Source of the DNA: Bacteroidota bacterium
GTDB lineage: Bacteria; Bacteroidota; Bacteroidia; Chitinophagales; Chitinophagaceae
Assembly (NCBI GenBank): GCA_020161535.1
Contig: JAIUNW010000006.1
Span: 124,001 to 188,000 of the forward strand
DNA: 64,000 nucleotides
Reading direction: 5' to 3'
Below, piece by piece: positions 54,567 to 62,540 of the stretch; positions within the stretch are counted from its first letter, which is position 1; every line of letters starts with the position of its first letter. Below the pieces are notes generated by a model that saw only the letters and a program-made list of their open reading frames with translations, did not search any database and was not told where the DNA came from. Both the position numbers and the translations under genes were made by a program.

Positions 54567-55007
54567 GACGTAAAAAATTTCTGTTAAGGAATGGTCCCGG
54601 CTGGAGCGGTGGTTAACCAAAGTCGGGGGTTAAATTTCAGGCTTTGATTTTTCCCGACACCTTAAAGAAATTAACGGTATGTGAACAAGTCGACTGGTTT
54701 TTTTGGGCTTTTTAATTCCTGGTTTTGTGCCACCGGGGGATGTGAAAAAATCACTCCCTCTAATTCTTTGATAATAAGATATATGTAAATTATCTCTATG
54801 CGAAGCCCCGGGTAATGCCCGCTCCCCGCCTGCTGGCCAGTTGTTGAAAACCCCTAAATACCCTTAACCTGTACACCATTGCCGGCCTTCTTCTTCAACG
54901 CGCGCCTGGTCAGTTTTAGGTCTTTAAAATAACCGATGGTGCCGATATCAACCTTAGGCATGACTATAACTTGTGCAGGGTGCCAACGAATATACTAAGG
55001 CCTGTTG
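54567..55007. other. Intergenic region upstream of nrdBA
   Basis: About 440 bases. It must hold the nrdBA promoter (minus strand), but I see no exact -33/-7 pair and no convincing NrdR box. A doubtful minus-strand small ORF is listed separately. The rest is AT-rich without clear structure. Confidence 0.5.
54854..54961 (-). CDS. Doubtful 35-residue small ORF downstream of DUF3179
   Basis: ATG at 54961, TAG at 54854-54856; residues include VDIGTIGYFKDLKLTRRALK and the peptide is very basic at its C-terminus. It lies 46 bases after the DUF3179 stop on the same strand. I do not recognise it. It could be a small gene, a remnant, or chance. Confidence 0.25.
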   Translation of the reverse strand: MPKVDIGTIGYFKDLKLTRRALKKKAGNGVQVKGI

Positions 55008-56183
55008 CTATTTGGCCGTAGCCGGGTGAAAGGTTTGCCAGGAATGCCAGAACTCCTGTGATACGGGTATCGGCTGCAGTGAACTGTCTTTCAACGCGCC
55101 CACAATGCATTTTCCGTCGAGGGTCCACACCGATCCGGTACGGCTATCGGTCATGCTGTTGGGGGCCGTTGCCTTGAACGACAAACTGTAATTAGCAACG
55201 ATACGACGCAGGGCATGAAAACTGGCAGTATCATCTTCAAGCGTAATGACAAAGGGCAAATTCGCAAAAGAATCTTGCAACAAACGGTGTTGAACCAGTT
55301 GGTTCCAGTCGTAGGCCTTGGCCCGGTTATCTACCACCATGCCCAACACCCACGACTTTGGTTGCCACGATAAAGAGTCTCTTTTTTCGAGCGAGCTTTT
55401 CACATTTCCACGATCGTAGCTTGCCAGTTTTTCATACTGTTTGGAAAAATTACTGTCGGCCTGCATGACCAAGGTTGACGGATGAAGTCTTGACCAGGCG
55501 GACAATTGCATCTGTTGCGAGGGCAATTCTTTTAGTGCCTGTCCCTTCAGCGGACCGGTAATGGCTTCGCCTGAAACCTGTCGCCACCAGCTATGTGTCG
55601 TCGCATCTTCAAACATGGCATTGAAATGGTCCATGCCCACAAGGCGGAAATCTTCGTTTTTGCCATTGACCAGCGGACTATACACGCGTCCAGTTCGGCA
55701 CACCGTACAATAAGTCACCATCACCGGTTGACCACCCACCGTGTCACGCACCTGGTGATGATATCCAATATATTGAATCGGATAGGCCTTGGCCTCGCCA
55801 TTGATCTCTATGCCCAATACCAGTTTGTTATTTGCCACCCCGGCCGCTGCCACGGGCAGAAAGCTGGTTACCCTCGGCTGGTAAAACATTTTATCGGCGA
55901 GAAAACGAAAATTGAAAAGATAAAAAACAACCGCGTATACCAGGACGCCAAGCAGTGCAAGAAATTTGCCGCGGCCACCGAGCAATTGCCACAAGGGCGC
56001 TGTGAAAAATGCCAACAGCAATAGCAAGGGTAACCGAATCCACCAGCTATGCTGGTCGAGCCAATAGGCAATATGCACTGTATCGGCCGCCTGGCTACCA
56101 GGAAAGGGCATGATAAAATAAACACGCAGTATTTCTACAACGAGCAATAACAATAGCACCAGTACAAAACGAAACACTTGCAT
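55008..56183 (-). CDS. DUF3179 domain membrane protein
   Basis: A 391-residue protein with three N-terminal membrane segments: FRFVLVLLLLLVVEILRVYF, LPLLLLLAFFTAPLW and LALLGVLVYAVVFYLFNF. The DUF3179 domain follows, with KAYPIQYIGYHHQVRD and the hallmark VTYCTVCRTGRVY (near residue 155) containing a CxxC pair. The domain repeats a weaker half later (VVDNRAKAYDWNQLVQHRLL). DUF3179 proteins are uncharacterised; the CxxC in a periplasmic domain suggests redox or metal binding. ATG 56183 begins the first helix; an in-frame upstream start at 56243 would add a non-hydrophobic 20-residue extension. It is divergent from the DUF5916 gene. Confidence 0.88.
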   Translation of the reverse strand: MQVFRFVLVLLLLLVVEILRVYFIMPFPGSQAADTVHIAYWLDQHSWWIRLPLLLLLAFFTAPLWQLLGGRGKFLALLGVLVYAVVFYLFNFRFLADKMFYQPRVTSFLPVAAAGVANNKLVLGIEINGEAKAYPIQYIGYHHQVRDTVGGQPVMVTYCTVCRTGRVYSPLVNGKNEDFRLVGMDHFNAMFEDATTHSWWRQVSGEAITGPLKGQALKELPSQQMQLSAWSRLHPSTLVMQADSNFSKQYEKLASYDRGNVKSSLEKRDSLSWQPKSWVLGMVVDNRAKAYDWNQLVQHRLLQDSFANLPFVITLEDDTASFHALRRIVANYSLSFKATAPNSMTDSRTGSVWTLDGKCIVGALKDSSLQPIPVSQEFWHSWQTFHPATAK

Positions 56184-56307
56184 AGTAAATAGGACTTTGA
56201 AGGGGCGGGCAGGTCGCGTGAAAATAAACCGGCCGTTTATCAATAAAAATACAGCTTATCCTTTTTACCCATTAATTTTAAAGCCCAACCAAAACCAACC
56301 ATATTTC

Positions 56308-58524
56308 ATGCGGTTATTGCTGCCGTTACTTGCTTTGCTCTTTGTCGTGGCCGACCACAGCTTTGCGCAGACTTCGGCCATATTTAAGCCAGACTCCATC
56401 AAAAAGGAATTGAATGCCATTCGCATACAATCCTTTCCAAAAATCGATGGCGTTCTCAATGAACCCGAATGGCAATTGGCGCCGCTTTCGCCCTCGTTTA
56501 CACAAGTAGAACCGCACCAGGGGCAACCAGCGGTTTCGCAAACCCTGGTGAAAGTAATGTACAACAAACAAAACCTGTACATCGGTGCGTTCATGAAAGA
56601 CTCATTGGGTAAAAAAGCCATCAGGGCCACCGATTTCAAAAGAGATTTCGACTGGCGCTCGCACGATGTGCTGAACATTGGCTTTGATGGTTTCAATGAC
56701 CAGCGCAATTCGATGAGCTTTGCCACCAACCCATACGGCGTTCAACGCGACTATCTTGGTTTTGATGCGCTCTATTTTGATATTGATTGGGACGCGCTGT
56801 GGAAAGTGCGTACCACCCGCACCGATTCGGGTTGGTATGCAGAAATTCAAATTCCCTGGCAAACCCTGCGCTATAAAAAAGACATCGACTCCATTCAACA
56901 TTGGGGTATCAATATTTATCGCAGCCGACGTGCCAGCAATGAACTGTCGGCATTCTCGCCCTTTCCCCGCGCGTATAGCGCTTCGCGCATGGACTACGCG
57001 GGTTTGTTGAAAAACATCCAACCACCACCGCCTTCTTCCAATATTCGTATACAACCTTATGTACTTGGTATCGACGATCGTTACAATGGTACCGCACCGT
57101 TGAAAGAAGACAAACAGAAACTGAAAGTCGGTGGTGATATAAAATGGGCGATCAACCCGAACACGGTGTTGGACATTACGGCCAATACTGATTTTGCACA
57201 GGCCGATGCCGACCTTCGCGTCAATAACAGCACGCGCTTTTCTGTTTTCTTTCCGGAAAAAAGACAGTTCTTTTTGGAGAATGCGTCGTTGTTTAGTCCG
57301 GGGGTGCAGCAGGCCACTGATGGCTCCGGCGGACAAATGCAAACCCAACCTTTCTTCAGTAGATCAATTGGCCTCGACGATGCCGGTACGCCGATACCCA
57401 TCATCGGCGGTGGCCGCTTTGTACACCGTTCGGTAAAACAGAATTATGGCGCACTGGTGATGCGGCAAAACAGTTCAGAAGGTAGTCCCGTTACTGATTT
57501 TTTCGTGGGCCGGTATTCACGTAACCTTGGTGCACAAAGTCGCTTCGGCGGATTGCTGTCGGTAAAGAACAGTTCCCTGAGCACGAATATAACTGGTACG
57601 GTGGATGGGTTCTTTCGCATTGGTGCTGCGCAGTCTTTCAACAGCATGCTCACGTTCACCAATACCTCGGCTGGTAACAAACAAGGTGTGAGTGGTTTTG
57701 TGCAATATGTAAACAATACCAACCACTATAAAATTTGGGTAACGCAATCGGTGGTGACCAAAGACTACGATCCACAGATGGGTTTTATTTCGCGGAAAGA
57801 TGTCATCGGCACTACACCGGGTATCAACTGGTATTACCGTGGCCGTTGGTTGCCATTCAAAAAATTCATTCGCGCGTTTGAGCCAGGGGTGATGCCTGAA
57901 TTTTATTTCCAGGCATCTACCGGTAAGTACATTGAACAAAGTTTGTATCTCTGGCCATTCTGGTTGAATTTACAGAATGGCGGGTACCTGGGTTACTCCA
58001 TTTCGCCGGTAATGCAACGTCTCACCGAACCGTTTCAACCACTGGGTGTTACCATTACACCGGGTACTTATCGATACCTGGTGCAAGAAGCCTGGGCAGG
58101 TACCGATCCCTCAAAAGTGATCAGCCTGATTGCTACTTATCGTTGGGGCGAATACTATGATGGCCATATGCGCTCTTCCAGTATCAAATTGCAAATAGCA
58201 CCCATTCCGCATATTTCGATCCTGGCACAGTTTAATCGAAATCATTTGGCGCAAGTGGGCGACCTGGCAGGCACGAAAAATGTTGATCTCTATATCATCC
58301 AGGGACGATTCGCGTTGAACCCTCGCCTACAGTTGATTGGTTTTTACCAGAACAATTCACTCGACCATACGCAGGCTTACAATATTCGGTTCTCCTGGGA
58401 GTATAAACCCCTTTCATTCCTTTACCTGATTTATAATCATCGGGCCATCAGCGACCCCTTGCGATTTGTGAAACAATCAGAAGACCATGTAATGGCGAAG
58501 ATCAGTTACCTGCGGCAGTTGTGA
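56308..58524 (+). CDS. DUF5916 outer-membrane protein with N-terminal CBM9-like domain
   Basis: A 738-residue exported protein (signal MRLLLPLLALLFVVADHSFA). Residues ~35-230 resemble the carbohydrate-binding family 9 fold: FPKIDGVLNEPEWQLAPL, NKQNLYIGAFMKDS and GWYAEIQIPWQTLRY. The rest (DUF5916) is a predicted beta-barrel starting with DITANTDFAQADADLRVNNS and FFPEKRQFFLENASLFSPG, and ending in a string of aromatic strands up to MAKISYLRQL. These are common in Bacteroidetes with no known substrate. The ligand of the CBM9-like part may be a sugar. The next gene starts 71 bases downstream and could be co-transcribed. Confidence 0.9.
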   Translation: MRLLLPLLALLFVVADHSFAQTSAIFKPDSIKKELNAIRIQSFPKIDGVLNEPEWQLAPLSPSFTQVEPHQGQPAVSQTLVKVMYNKQNLYIGAFMKDSLGKKAIRATDFKRDFDWRSHDVLNIGFDGFNDQRNSMSFATNPYGVQRDYLGFDALYFDIDWDALWKVRTTRTDSGWYAEIQIPWQTLRYKKDIDSIQHWGINIYRSRRASNELSAFSPFPRAYSASRMDYAGLLKNIQPPPPSSNIRIQPYVLGIDDRYNGTAPLKEDKQKLKVGGDIKWAINPNTVLDITANTDFAQADADLRVNNSTRFSVFFPEKRQFFLENASLFSPGVQQATDGSGGQMQTQPFFSRSIGLDDAGTPIPIIGGGRFVHRSVKQNYGALVMRQNSSEGSPVTDFFVGRYSRNLGAQSRFGGLLSVKNSSLSTNITGTVDGFFRIGAAQSFNSMLTFTNTSAGNKQGVSGFVQYVNNTNHYKIWVTQSVVTKDYDPQMGFISRKDVIGTTPGINWYYRGRWLPFKKFIRAFEPGVMPEFYFQASTGKYIEQSLYLWPFWLNLQNGGYLGYSISPVMQRLTEPFQPLGVTITPGTYRYLVQEAWAGTDPSKVISLIATYRWGEYYDGHMRSSSIKLQIAPIPHISILAQFNRNHLAQVGDLAGTKNVDLYIIQGRFALNPRLQLIGFYQNNSLDHTQAYNIRFSWEYKPLSFLYLIYNHRAISDPLRFVKQSEDHVMAKISYLRQL

Positions 58525-58595
58525 GTGCAGAAATGCCATTGCTCGTTTGGGAAAAATTGATATTATTGGTTACTGGTACACCGAAAAGAAATTGT

Positions 58596-59990
58596 ATGAA
58601 GAAAGATGCCTTGCATGCAAGAAGAAAATTTTTGCAACAACTCGGCGCCACCGGCCTGGCGCTCGGTGCTTCGCCCTTTGCCTCACTGGCCCTGCAAGAA
58701 AAAGCCGAAGAGCGGATACTGCGGTATGACCGAAAAATTGCATCCACCGATAAACTGAGAATAGGCGTGATTGGTTATGGTGTGCAAGGACATTTTGACC
58801 TAGACGTAGCGCTGCGCGTACCGGGCGTTGAATTGGCTGGTATCTGCGATTTGTATGATGGTCGACTGCAACGCGCGAAAGAGCTGCATGGCAAGGAATT
58901 GTTCACCACGATCAATTATAAAGAGCTGCTCAACCACTCCGATATTGATGCCGTATTGGTTTGTACCACCGACTGCTGGCACGCACCCATCACCATCGAT
59001 GCATTGGCCAAGGGAAAACACGTGTACTGTGAAAAACCATTGGTGTACAAAAGGAGCGAGGGACATCCCGTTATTGCGGCGGCAAAAAAAGCAAATAAAG
59101 TAGTACAAGTAGGCAGCCAGCGGGTCAGCAGTATCGGCTATGCCAAAGCGCATGAATTATTGAAGGCGGGTGAAATAGGCGCATTGAATATGGTGAATGC
59201 GGTCTATGATCGGCAAGGTTCCATTGGCGCCTGGGAGTACACTATTCCCGATGATGCGAGTGCGTTGACAACCCACTGGGATAAATTCATTGAAGTAACC
59301 CAAAAGATGGCCTATGATGCCAAAAAGTTTTTCTGGTGGCGGGCGTTTAAAGAAGTTGGCACAGGCGTAGCTGGCGACCTGTTCATACACTTGTTAAGTG
59401 GCGCGCATGTGATTACTGGCTCATTGGGTCCGGAAATGATTTTCAGCACCGGGCAAATCAGTTATTGGAAGGATGGCAGGAATATGCCGGATGTGATGTC
59501 GGGCGTGATGCAGTACCCGGCCAGCGCTGCGCACCCGGCTTTTCAATTGACCTTGCAGGTGAATTTTATCAGTGGTACCGGCGGACAAGAAATCATTCGC
59601 TTTATCGGTTCGGAAGGTGTGATGGATGTGCGTGACAACGATATTTTCATCAAGCATAGTATCATGCCCGAAGCACCTGGTTTTGGTGGCTACGATTCAC
59701 TGTTTACGTTCCCTAAGGCCATGCAAGATCGTATGCAGGCCGCTTACGATGCCAAGTGGACGGCGGCGCAACGCAAGGGTCGTCAGAAAGACGATGTTAT
59801 TTACCGCGCGCCGGCCAATTACGATGAACACCTCGATCATTTCACTGGATTTTTTGATGCCATCAGAACCGGTAAGCCGGTGGTGGAAGACGCTGCCTTC
59901 GGATTCCGTGCAGCCGGCCCTGCTTTGGCCTGCAATGAAAGCTATTTCAACAAGCAGGTGATACATTGGGATCCGGTGGCGATGAAATGA
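58596..59990 (+). CDS. Gfo/Idh/MocA family oxidoreductase with Tat signal
   Basis: A 464-residue NAD(P)-dependent sugar oxidoreductase. The N-terminus has a twin-arginine signal (ARRKFLQQLGATGLALG), so it is folded before export to the periplasm. The Rossmann motif is GVIGYGVQGH (near 57) and the catalytic-type EKP is in HVYCEKPLVY (near 145). A C-terminal alpha/beta domain follows (FLHLLSGAHVITG, GSEGVMDVRDND, HFTGFFDAIRTGKPVVEDA). Members oxidise or reduce secondary alcohols of sugars, often at C3. The downstream DUF1080 and TIM-barrel genes suggest it makes or uses 3-keto sugars. The ATG at 58596 is chosen for the Tat signal. Confidence 0.92.
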   Translation: MKKDALHARRKFLQQLGATGLALGASPFASLALQEKAEERILRYDRKIASTDKLRIGVIGYGVQGHFDLDVALRVPGVELAGICDLYDGRLQRAKELHGKELFTTINYKELLNHSDIDAVLVCTTDCWHAPITIDALAKGKHVYCEKPLVYKRSEGHPVIAAAKKANKVVQVGSQRVSSIGYAKAHELLKAGEIGALNMVNAVYDRQGSIGAWEYTIPDDASALTTHWDKFIEVTQKMAYDAKKFFWWRAFKEVGTGVAGDLFIHLLSGAHVITGSLGPEMIFSTGQISYWKDGRNMPDVMSGVMQYPASAAHPAFQLTLQVNFISGTGGQEIIRFIGSEGVMDVRDNDIFIKHSIMPEAPGFGGYDSLFTFPKAMQDRMQAAYDAKWTAAQRKGRQKDDVIYRAPANYDEHLDHFTGFFDAIRTGKPVVEDAAFGFRAAGPALACNESYFNKQVIHWDPVAMK

Positions 59991-60019
59991 CCATAATAAT
60001 TTAATCAACTGATTCAGCT

Positions 60020-60751
60020 ATGAAACGATTGCAACATACCGCCTTGGCCATCGGTTTGTTCCTTTTACTGTTGGCTGCCTGCAAAACAAAAACGGATGGC
60101 CATAATACATTGACAGCCCAGGAACAGAAGGATGGATGGATACTGCTGTTCGACGGCAAAACAACCAATGGCTGGCATTTGTATAACAAAGGAAACACCC
60201 CATCAGCCTGGGTGGTTGACAGTGGTGCATTGGTTTGCCGCCGCAACACAGGCCGGGATAATTTTGAGCACGGCGACTTTGTTACCGATCGCGATTTCGA
60301 AAATTTTGAATTGCATTTCGATTGGAAGATTTCACAAGCTGGCAATAGCGGTGTATTTGTGAATGTGGTTGAATTGCCGGGGGTAAATACGGCCTGGTCC
60401 ACCGGTCCCGAATACCAATTACTCGAAAACAGCAATCCCGATTTTGTTAAGCCCGAAAAACGGGCGGGTTGTTTATTCGGGTTCGGCGCGCCGCTGCACG
60501 ATGCGCCAGTGAAACCTTATACCGACTGGAACCAATCGGTCATTAAACAACAAAATGGGAAAGTGGCGTTCTACCTGAATGGCATCTTGACGGCATCGCG
60601 CGATTTTAAAGCCGCCGACTGGCCAGCGGCCATCAGCCAAACGGGGTTCAAGCATTTTCCGGAATATGGAAAATATACCAGGGGGAAAATTGGCTTGCAG
60701 GATTGGGCGAAAGGCATAGCTTTCAGAAATATTAAGATCAAAGAATTGTAA
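60020..60751 (+). CDS. DUF1080 (3-keto-disaccharide hydrolase) lipoprotein
   Basis: A 243-residue lipoprotein with the lipobox in GLFLLLLAAC-KTK. The DUF1080 fold (a concanavalin-like beta sandwich) is clear: GWILLFDGKTTNGWHLYNKG, AWVVDSGALVCRRN, GDFVTDRDFENFELHFDWKI, NSGVFVNV, TGPEYQLLENSN and a C-terminal GKIGLQDWAKGIAFRNIKIK. Members of this family cleave glycosides whose sugar has been oxidised at C3. It lies 29 bases after the Gfo/Idh/MocA gene and 18 before the TIM-barrel gene, in one operon. Substrate is unknown. Confidence 0.92.
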   Translation: MKRLQHTALAIGLFLLLLAACKTKTDGHNTLTAQEQKDGWILLFDGKTTNGWHLYNKGNTPSAWVVDSGALVCRRNTGRDNFEHGDFVTDRDFENFELHFDWKISQAGNSGVFVNVVELPGVNTAWSTGPEYQLLENSNPDFVKPEKRAGCLFGFGAPLHDAPVKPYTDWNQSVIKQQNGKVAFYLNGILTASRDFKAADWPAAISQTGFKHFPEYGKYTRGKIGLQDWAKGIAFRNIKIKEL

Positions 60752-60769
60752 ACCATACAAAAACTATAT

Positions 60770-61633
60770 ATGCAAAGAAGAAGATTTCTCGAGCTGACGG
60801 CGCTGACGGCCGCGTCATTATCAGCTTTTCCCACAATGGCTGAGGCGTTTAAACGCAAGTCGCTGGGTCTTCAATTGTATACGGTGCGCGAAGCGGTGGC
60901 CAAAGACCTGGAGGGCACCCTCCATCGACTCGCTGCAATGGGCTATACAAAACTCGAGATCTACGGATACAACGGAAGTTTTTTCGGTAAAACGGCGGCG
61001 GAATTCAACACAATTTTAAAGAATGCAGGTATTAAAGTGGTGAGTTCACACCACCTCAGTGGGTTGGGCATGAAAATGAAAGGCTCATTAACAGATGGAT
61101 GGGACAAGGCGGTGGAAGACCTGCATGCCATCGGCGCCAAATACATGGCCTGTGCCTATATGATGCCCAATGAAAGAACGGCCGACAACTACCACGCACT
61201 ACCGGATCTATTGAATAAGTCGGGTGAAAAATCGAAGGCAGCCGGTATTCAGTTTGCGTACCACAACCACGACTTTGAGTTTGAGAAACTGGACGATACC
61301 CTGGTATATGATTACCTCATCAATAAGACCGATGCCAACCTGGTGAAGATGGAGATGGACCTGTATTGGATTTCCAAAGCCGGTCACGATCCGGTGGCTT
61401 ATTTCGACAAATATCCCGGCCGGTTCCCCCTCTGGCATGTGAAAGACATGGCTGCTGGTTCGGGCGATATAACCGAAGTGGGCCATGGCACCATCGACTT
61501 CGATCGAATTTTTGCAGCCCGCAAAAAAGCCGGACTGGAGCAATGGTTTGTAGAGCAGGATGTGAGCAAGGGTGATATTTTTGAGAGCATTACAGCGAGT
61601 CGCGCCTACCTGGAAAAGAAAGGCTACAAATAA
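60770..61633 (+). CDS. Sugar phosphate isomerase/epimerase-like TIM-barrel protein, probably exported
   Basis: A 287-residue AP-endonuclease-2-type TIM barrel: GLQLYTVREAVAKDLEGTL, GYTKLEIYGYNG, IKVVSSHHLSGLG, QFAYHNHDFEFEKL (metal-binding His), DLYWISKAGHDP, LWHVKDMAAGSG and QWFVEQD. The N-terminus (QRRRFLELTALTAASLSAF) is a short twin-arginine-like signal, so it probably acts in the periplasm like its operon partners. The reaction is likely isomerisation, epimerisation or lyase chemistry on a keto-sugar. It lies 18 bases after DUF1080. It is the third gene of the putative 3-keto-glycoside operon; DUF2200 follows 30 bases later. Confidence 0.9.
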   Translation: MQRRRFLELTALTAASLSAFPTMAEAFKRKSLGLQLYTVREAVAKDLEGTLHRLAAMGYTKLEIYGYNGSFFGKTAAEFNTILKNAGIKVVSSHHLSGLGMKMKGSLTDGWDKAVEDLHAIGAKYMACAYMMPNERTADNYHALPDLLNKSGEKSKAAGIQFAYHNHDFEFEKLDDTLVYDYLINKTDANLVKMEMDLYWISKAGHDPVAYFDKYPGRFPLWHVKDMAAGSGDITEVGHGTIDFDRIFAARKKAGLEQWFVEQDVSKGDIFESITASRAYLEKKGYK

Positions 61634-61663
61634 GCGCTGACGCTATTCATAAATACTTCTTGT

Positions 61664-62020
61664 ATGGCCAGCAATTTCGAACGGGTATATAAAATGTCTT
61701 TCGCGAGTGTATATCCGCACTATATCCAAAAGGCGGAGAAAAAAGCGCGTACGAAAGAAGAGGTGGATGAGATCATCTGTTGGCTCACGGGTTACAGTTT
61801 GCCGCAACTGAAAAAGGAGATAGACAATAAAACCAGCTTTGAGCAATTTTTCAACCAGGCCCCGCAGTTCAATCCGAATGCGTCGAAGATCACCGGCGTC
61901 ATCTGCGGCTACCGCGTGGAGGAAATCAAAGAGGAGCTGATGCAGAAGATTCGGTACTTGGACAAACTGATCGATGAGTTGGCCAAAGGAAGACCGATGG
62001 AAAAGATATTGCGGAAGTAA
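61664..62020 (+). CDS. DUF2200 family protein
   Basis: A 118-residue cytoplasmic protein of the DUF2200 family: [20 protein letters not shown], then [14 protein letters not shown], and [20 protein letters not shown]. Mostly helical, no signal peptide. The family has no known reaction but is widespread. The C-terminal helix is basic ([19 protein letters not shown]). It lies 30 bases after the TIM-barrel gene but is unrelated in kind; it may be a separate small operon end. It is the last intact gene before the truncated LytTR fragment and the putative island junction. Confidence 0.88.
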   Translation: MASNFERVYKMSFASVYPHYIQKAEKKARTKEEVDEIICWLTGYSLPQLKKEIDNKTSFEQFFNQAPQFNPNASKITGVICGYRVEEIKEELMQKIRYLDKLIDELAKGRPMEKILRK

Positions 62021-62049
62021 CCTGGTGTGAGCAAGCAGTGTATGCCGTA

Positions 62050-62250
62050 CTAATTCAGTAATCGGCTAACATTGTGTTTGTACATTTTACCGATAGGAAT
62101 TTTATAGGCAGACAATACAATGCTGTTTCCTTCAATGCTTTTGATCTGTTTCGGCGCTACGGCAAAAGATTTATGAACTTGTACAAATTCATCTTTTGGC
62201 AATAGTTCCATGAAAGAAGAAAACTTGTTGCGAATGGTTATTGTAAACAA
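62050..62250 (-). pseudogene. Truncated LytTR DNA-binding domain (response-regulator remnant)
   Basis: Minus-strand frame of 66 residues, readable as the C-terminal two thirds of a LytTR domain: FMELLPKDEFVQVHKSFAVA, then IKSIEGNSIVLSAYKIPIGK. The LytTR LP-x-x-x-F-x-x-V-H-K/R-S core is intact. The first ~30 residues of the domain and the whole receiver domain expected in a LytR-type regulator are missing. Homology ends where a leftward terminator and an AT-rich stretch begin (62251 on). It has only a TTG start and is probably not expressed. The break looks like the site of an insertion or rearrangement. Confidence 0.8.
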
Positions 62251-62272
62251 AAAAGTCGCCGAAGCGACTTTT
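62245..62272 (-). terminator. Leftward intrinsic terminator at the island junction
   Basis: Stem AAAAGTCGC / GCGACTTTT with a CGAA loop (62251-62259 / 62264-62272). Read on the minus strand the loop is TTCG and is followed by a T-run. It lies at the 5' end of the LytTR fragment and would block transcription into it. It may be the end of an inserted element. Confidence 0.8.
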
Positions 62273-62459
62273 GCATGTGTTTAAAAACCAAGCTCCCCCT
62301 GCTGGACTTTCTTTGAACCAAATCATCCAAGATTTAATGAAATTTGCCGACCTCTCGGAGTGACAATTGTAGGTAGTATTTAAATATATAAATCTTTTAT
62401 AGCATATGTAGTATATTTTAAATGACCATATTTCAATTATTTAATCAAATTTATACAAA

Positions 62460-62520
62460 ATAAGCTAATTGTGGTACAACATAATAAGCTAATTTTGGTA
62501 TGTCACAATAAGCTAATTTT
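62460..62520 (+). repeat. Three 24-bp-period direct repeats (ATAAGCTAATT core) in the AbiEi-Fic promoter
   Basis: Copies start at 62460, 62484 and 62508, exactly 24 bases apart. The core ATAAGCTAATTNT is perfectly kept, extending to TGGTA in the first two. Twenty bases after the last repeat lies the Fic-fusion ATG. The cores contain the -7 box of a promoter, so these are likely operator sites. Confidence 0.85.
62469..62497 (+). promoter_or_regulatory. Candidate promoter of the AbiEi-Fic gene within the repeats
   Basis: TTG (62469-62471), 18-base spacer, TAATTTTG (62490-62497). The -7 box is in the second repeat copy and the -33 in the first, so a protein bound to the repeats would block RNA polymerase. 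Confidence 0.5.
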
Positions 62521-62540
62521 AGAAACTAAATGGAAGGGGC

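Noticed and set aside
62290..62340. tRNA 3'-end-like stretch on the minus strand (GGTTCAAAG followed by a G-rich tail) as an integration site
   Set aside because: No T-stem pairing, acceptor or anticodon arm could be drawn, so it is not a tRNA or a tRNA-end att site.
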